Assembly (NCBI GenBank): GCA_011390165.1
Contig: JAABSV010000006.1
Span: forward strand, 1 to 64,000
Length of the DNA: 64,000 nt
Direction: 5' to 3'
DNA from: Desulfobulbaceae bacterium
Lineage (GTDB): Bacteria; Desulfobacterota; Desulfobulbia; Desulfobulbales; Desulfocapsaceae
Part shown: positions 60,508 through 64,000 of the stretch, one piece after another
How positions within the stretch are numbered: the stretch's first letter is position 1
Layout of the letters: each line of letters begins with the position of its first letter
Notes under the pieces: model-generated
Seen by the model: the letters and a program-made list of their open reading frames with translations, nothing else
Told to the model about the DNA's origin: nothing
Databases searched by the model: none
Made by a program: the position numbers and the translations under genes

Positions 60508-61250
60508 TGTCCACCTCCCTGGCCGGCCCCGGCCAATACCTGGGCAAGATGGAGCACCTGCACCGGCTCGCCCCGCCGCGACAGGCGGCCGAGGATGTTC
60601 ATCAGGCAGGAAATGTCGCAACCCACCACCGCGCCGGCGCCGCTGGCCAGGATGTTGTCAATCTTGGTGTCGACCATGGCGGTGCTGATCTCCGGGTAGT
60701 TGACGCTGAAGGTGCCGCCGAAGCCGCAGCAGGTGTCACTGTCGCGCATCTCGATGAGGGTCAGCCCCTCCACTCCCTTTAGCAGCTGCCGGGGCTGGTC
60801 GATGACCCCGAGCCCCCGGCTGAGATGGCAGGAGTCGTGGTAGGTGACCGTGCCGTGGTAGCTGGCCCCCACCTCGACCAGGCCCAGCTGGTCGACCAGG
60901 TACTGGCTGAGTTCGAAGGTCCTGGCCGCCACCGCTTCCGCCCGGGCCAGCATTGCCGGTTCGTCGGCAAAGAGGAGCGGGTAGGCGTGGCGGACCATGT
61001 GAACGCAGGACCCGGAGGGGCAGACAATCACTTCGGCATCTTCAAAGACGGCGATGAAGTGGCGGGCGGCATCGGCGGCCTCGCGGCGGTAGCCGCTGTT
61101 GAAGGCGGGCTGGCCGCAGCAGGTCTGGTCCGGCGGGAAACGGCAGGGTATACCGAGGCGGTCGAAGAGGGTCACCATCGCTTCCCCGACCTCGGGGAAC
61201 ATGCTGTCGACCAGGCACTGAATAAAGAGGGAAACGGTTGTGTTGGCCAT
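60504..61250 (-). CDS. lutA: Lactate utilization protein LutA (CCG-domain oxidoreductase)
   Basis: A 248-residue protein with two CCG domains: CCGQPAFNSGYRREA near residue 48 and CCGFGGTFSVNYPEIS near 196, which bind an unusual iron-sulfur cluster as in heterodisulfide reductase and GlpC. It is the first gene of lutABC; ATG 61250 aligns with the family N-terminus. No lactate permease is seen nearby. The 290-nt gap 61251-61540 shows no gene. Confidence 0.94.
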   Translation of the reverse strand: MANTTVSLFIQCLVDSMFPEVGEAMVTLFDRLGIPCRFPPDQTCCGQPAFNSGYRREAADAARHFIAVFEDAEVIVCPSGSCVHMVRHAYPLLFADEPAMLARAEAVAARTFELSQYLVDQLGLVEVGASYHGTVTYHDSCHLSRGLGVIDQPRQLLKGVEGLTLIEMRDSDTCCGFGGTFSVNYPEISTAMVDTKIDNILASGAGAVVGCDISCLMNILGRLSRRGEPVQVLHLAQVLAGAGQGGGQ

Positions 61251-61540
61251 GTTTGTACCTGATAATGGGCGCTCTGGGGGGACAGGTTGGCTGCCCCCAA
61301 TCACCCCTCAATTCGCACAATCCCGGGCAAAGGTCAACAACATTTTTCCCCGGAGGATTCCACCCTCGCCGACACCAGCTGGCATGCCGGTCTGCAAAGG
61401 GTGGTTTCTCGTCGGTCGGTACGTGGCAGGTCAATACCCAAAAGAAGACCTGACTGCTGCCAGCTGGTGAGGGTGATAAAGGGGTGTCTTTTTGCCAGAC
61501 CAAGGTTTGTCGAGTGGGTATTTGCGGGCATTTCTTGCTA

Positions 61541-62104
61541 TCACACCAGCCATGCCTCCTTGTTGGGGTAGGGTTCTTCGTTTGGACCCAGCATACCCTG
61601 GCCGTACAGTCTATCCATTTCCCATCGGACTGGGTTTGTACTGATATATTCGCGAATACGGCTTAATTCCAGTTCATTGCGGATGATGTGTTCCCAGTAG
61701 TTGCGTTGCCATACTCTCCCGCCGGGGGTTTGGCGTAGGGCATTGATGTGTTTGCTGACGGCGGATTTGAATGAACGCACAACGGTAGGAAGCGAACCTG
61801 CAACCGGTTGGCCGAATCGTTCCATGGTAGGGGCACGGCATGCCGTGCCCCTACCAATAATGACCACAATACCGTGAAGATGATTTGGCATCACCACAAA
61901 TGCATCCAATTCCGTATTGGCAAAATGAACCGGAATTTCTTGCCAGCATTGTTGGGTAAGCAATCCCGCATCATTTATCCGCATTTCGCCATCAACAATG
62001 TCGCCGAACAGGTATTGTCGGTGGTGGGTACAGATTGTCGTAAAATAGGCCCCGGCCAGAGAATAATTGTACCCCTGCAGACGGGTGGAACGGCGGTTTC
62101 TCAT
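61541..62104 (-). CDS. REP-associated tyrosine transposase (RAYT, Y1_Tnp family)
   Basis: A 187-residue single-strand transposase of the TnpA-REP class: RRSTRLQGYNYSLAGAYFTTICTHH at the start, HUH-type MPNHLHGIVVI near residue 78, the helical FKSAVSKHINALRQ, and a C-terminal VWQRNYWEHIIRN with the catalytic Tyr region. Between HGIVVII and MERFGQP it contains ten residues (GRGTACRAPT) encoded by a perfect REP palindrome. Start at 62104 because the upstream frame is itself made of REP copies. It presumably mobilises the REP elements around it. Confidence 0.88.
   Translation of the reverse strand: MRNRRSTRLQGYNYSLAGAYFTTICTHHRQYLFGDIVDGEMRINDAGLLTQQCWQEIPVHFANTELDAFVVMPNHLHGIVVIIGRGTACRAPTMERFGQPVAGSLPTVVRSFKSAVSKHINALRQTPGGRVWQRNYWEHIIRNELELSRIREYISTNPVRWEMDRLYGQGMLGPNEEPYPNKEAWLV
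61826..61855. repeat. Perfect 30-bp REP palindrome inside the RAYT gene
   Basis: The arms GGTAGGGGCACGGCA and its reverse complement meet at position 61840/61841. The 30 bp are in frame with the RAYT gene. Confidence 0.95.
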
Positions 62105-62130
62105 GGGGGCAGATTGCCTGATATCGGCTG

Positions 62131-62158
62131 GTGGGGGCACGGTATGTTGTTCCCCTAC
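62131..62158. repeat. Degenerate REP copy
   Basis: GTGGGGGCACGGTATG and GTTCCCCTAC preserve most of the REP palindrome, with several mismatches, just upstream of the RAYT start. Confidence 0.7.
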
Positions 62159-62238
62159 CCCTACGAAATGAATATCCCTGTCGGATTTGTGGTTCATGGT
62201 TTCCATTCCATTGTGAATGGTACGGGCATTGACGACGG

Positions 62239-62364
62239 GTAGGGGCACGGCATGCCGTGCCCCTACGGTGCGGCAATCGTTGTATTGGTATGGGCACGGC
62301 ATGCCATGCCCATACGGTGCGGCAATCGTTGTTTTGGTAGGGGCACGGCATGCCGTGCCCCTAC
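62239..62364. repeat. Three REP palindromes in a 49-bp tandem array
   Basis: REP copies at 62239-62266, 62288-62315 and 62337-62364 are exactly 49 bp apart and joined by nearly identical GGTGCGGCAATCGTTGTATTG linkers. The first and third are perfect GTAGGGGCACGGCA palindromes; the middle one carries a GTATGGGC variant on both arms. The third supplies the stop codon of the TAXI gene. Confidence 0.95.
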
Positions 62365-63389
62365 GGGACAATCAGCCGGTCGGGAATCTCCATTCCCTGT
62401 TCGCGGTAGAAACGGGCGGCGCCGGGGTGGAGGGGGACTGGCAGGCCGTCGATGGCCGCCCCCAGGGTGATTGCTTCGGTGGCCGAGTGGATGATATGGA
62501 GGAAGGGGAGGTTGCGGTAGATGGTTTTCACCAGCAGGTAGACCACCTCGTCGTCGATATCGGCGTGGACCGCCAGGAAATTGGGCTGGGCGATGGTGGC
62601 GATGGGCCGGTCCTGACCGGGGTAGGTGCCGGCGGGAATGACGAAACGGCTCCACAGTGGCGAACCGCGGTTCACCGCCTGCAGCTGGGCGTCGGTGAAG
62701 TCGAGGACGGTGATATCCTTGCCGAGGGCGCTGTAGGCCTGGCTCACCGCGCTCACCGGCGGCCCCCCGGGGATGTTCATCCCGTCGATGGTGCCGTTCT
62801 TGATGGCGGCGGCATTGCTGCTGTAATCGATGGCGGCGATCTGAAAATCGTCCCGGAAGTAGCCGAGCTGGCTGAGGATGTGGAAACCGGAGCCCTCGGT
62901 GCCGGAGTGGCGCTGGCCGAGGGAGAACCATTTTCCCCGCAGGGCGGCCAGGTCGGTCATGTCGCCGCTTTTCACATAGTCGGACTTGACCACGAAGTGC
63001 TCAACGTTGTGCCAGAGCATGGTCACCGCCCGCAGATAGGCTTGTCGCCCCTCCCCGGCAAAACTGCCGCTGCCGTTCCACCCCCAGGCCCCGTAGAGGG
63101 CCTGGAGGATGGCAAATTGGGCCTGCCCGTCGCGGAGCATGGTGATATTCTCGGCCGAACCGGCCGAACTGATTGCCGTCAGGGCGATGTCCCGGCTCGG
63201 TTCAAGCTTGACCTTGGTGAGAGTGGCCAGGGCCACCCCCACCGGATAGTAGGTGCCGCCGGTGTTGGCGGTGGCGAGGGTATAGTGGTGTCGCCGGGTT
63301 GTTGCCCCGGCAGGTTGCAGAGAGAGGAGGGTGAGGAACCCGGCCAGCAACAGGGCGGGAATAGGGAGGCGGGAAGCGGGGCGGCGCAT
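62361..63389 (-). CDS. TAXI-family TRAP transporter solute-binding protein
   Basis: A 342-residue periplasmic binding protein with a signal peptide (PALLLAGFLTLLSLQPAGA) and the TAXI features TANTGGTYYPVGVALATL, SSAGSAENITMLRDGQAQFAILQ and GSGFHILSQLG. It collects organic acids (glutamate or similar C4/C5 compounds are typical). The stop codon TAG belongs to the REP palindrome, so the natural C-terminus may have been changed slightly. It lies 1 nt behind the sigma-54 regulator gene. No TRAP membrane subunit is in the window. Confidence 0.9.
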   Translation of the reverse strand: MRRPASRLPIPALLLAGFLTLLSLQPAGATTRRHHYTLATANTGGTYYPVGVALATLTKVKLEPSRDIALTAISSAGSAENITMLRDGQAQFAILQALYGAWGWNGSGSFAGEGRQAYLRAVTMLWHNVEHFVVKSDYVKSGDMTDLAALRGKWFSLGQRHSGTEGSGFHILSQLGYFRDDFQIAAIDYSSNAAAIKNGTIDGMNIPGGPPVSAVSQAYSALGKDITVLDFTDAQLQAVNRGSPLWSRFVIPAGTYPGQDRPIATIAQPNFLAVHADIDDEVVYLLVKTIYRNLPFLHIIHSATEAITLGAAIDGLPVPLHPGAARFYREQGMEIPDRLIVP

Positions 63390-63390
63390 C

Positions 63391-64000
63391 TCAGCTTCCC
63401 CCTTCCAGATAATCCTTGCGGGCCAGGCCATGGGTCTGCATTTTCAGGTTGAGGGTTCGCCGGGGCAGGTCCAGTTCGCTGAGTACGGCCTGGATGTTTC
63501 CCTGGTGGCGGCGCAGAGCCTGTTCGATCAGGCAGCGCTCGAAGTGGCCGATCTGCTCGCTCAGCGAGGGGCCGAAGGCGGGGTGACCGGCATTTTCGCC
63601 GGGCTCGAGGATGGCCGCCAGCCGTTGTGGCGGGGGAAGTGAGGTGATCACATAGCGTTCGGCGATATTTTCCAGTTCCCGGACGTTGCCCGGCCAAGGG
63701 TGGGCGAGAAGGGCGCTCATCGCGGCGGCGGTCAGCGGCGGTGCCGGCCGTCGATAGCGCTCCGCCGCCCGCTGGGCAAAGAACTCGAAGAGCAGCAGGA
63801 TATCACTGCCCCGGCTGCGCAGCGGCGGGATATGGATCTCGGCGAGGTTGAGGCGGTAATAGAGGTCCTCACGGAACAGCCCATCCCGGCAGGCCTGGCG
63901 GGGGTCGCGGTTGCTGGCGCTGATCAGGCGGATATCGATGGGGATGGCCTCGGTGCCGCCGAGCCGCTCGATCTCCCGTTCCTGCAGGACCCGCAGCACC
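63391..64000 (-). CDS. Sigma-54-dependent response regulator, C-terminal part (DctD-like), cut by the window edge
   Basis: About 203 residues of the AAA+ and DNA-binding parts of an NtrC/DctD-type activator: LRVLQEREIERLGG, DIRLISASNRDP (Walker B sensor region), FREDLYYRLNLAEIHIPPLR and HPWPGNVRELENIAERYV. A Fis-type helix-turn-helix follows (NIQAVLSELDLPRRTLNLKMQTHGL), like that of the dicarboxylate regulator DctD. The receiver domain and beginning lie outside the window. It directly precedes the TAXI binding protein and probably controls that transport system. Confidence 0.92.
   Translation of the reverse strand, partial: VLRVLQEREIERLGGTEAIPIDIRLISASNRDPRQACRDGLFREDLYYRLNLAEIHIPPLRSRGSDILLLFEFFAQRAAERYRRPAPPLTAAAMSALLAHPWPGNVRELENIAERYVITSLPPPQRLAAILEPGENAGHPAFGPSLSEQIGHFERCLIEQALRRHQGNIQAVLSELDLPRRTLNLKMQTHGLARKDYLEGGS

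Overview
The window is a high-GC bacterial chromosome segment with tightly packed, mostly short operons. The gene content fits an anaerobic or facultatively anaerobic Desulfobacterota (deltaproteobacterial) organism, most likely from the Desulfobulbales and relatives: a membrane-bound [NiFe] hydrogenase with its hyp maturation genes, a DUF3373-like outer-membrane protein, a LutABC lactate-oxidation operon, a TAXI-TRAP binding protein with a sigma-54 regulator, an iron-sulfur cysteine desulfidase, and a D-proline-reductase-like selenoprotein. The taxonomic placement is an inference from gene content only.

Layout. 1-4300: edge of an unidentified minus-strand gene and purL. 4331-6062: cysteine desulfidase-type gene and ridA, a plausible pair in which RidA detoxifies 2-aminoacrylate. 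6450-8009: outer-membrane beta-barrel protein. 8262-11301: pgeF and an OmpR-type two-component pair. 11446-14140: katG and a PerR/Fur-type regulator. 14609-18410: endonuclease/exonuclease/phosphatase-family protein, hemC, a Gfo/Idh/MocA oxidoreductase and a double-ACT protein. 18559-18635: tRNA-Pro(CGG). 18862-21594: an unusual cluster with a lipoprotein, a Tat-exported Gly/Ser-repeat protein, an HprK-like kinase and a PqqD-like protein. 21839-23059: a PrdB-like selenoprotein read through an in-frame UGA. 23091-30811: complete histidine degradation (hutC-hutH divergent from hutU-hutI-ftcD), with two perfect HutC-type palindromes between the divergent genes.

31072-33186 is pta. Between pta and hypB lies a lower-GC insert of about 6 kb (33220-39290) carrying an MFS exporter, a GH3-family acyl-acid synthetase with a RimK-like N-terminal domain, an ATPase-GNAT fusion, an acyl carrier protein and a PlsC-like acyltransferase. 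It is flanked by a direct repeat of the pta/hypB junction with a 45-bp identical core, so I read it as an acquired biosynthetic island. 39388-49427 then holds hypB, the maturation protease, hypE, hypD, hypC, hypF, the hydrogenase cytochrome b and the large and small subunits. The structural genes have a candidate sigma-54 promoter and a distant palindrome upstream.

49966-55815: pcnB and a nitronate-monooxygenase-like flavoprotein, then hisS and aspS. 56070-61250: a DMT transporter, an AI-2E-family permease and lutABC. 61541-62364: a RAYT (REP-associated tyrosine transposase) gene among perfect REP palindromes, one of them inside its reading frame. 62361-64000: a TAXI solute-binding protein and the C-terminal part of a DctD-like regulator running off the right edge.

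Short tandem repeats with periods of 8, 9, 13, 24, 30, 31, 49 and 53 bp recur in intergenic spaces and inside some genes (pgeF and the Gly/Ser gene). This is a distinctive property of this genome.
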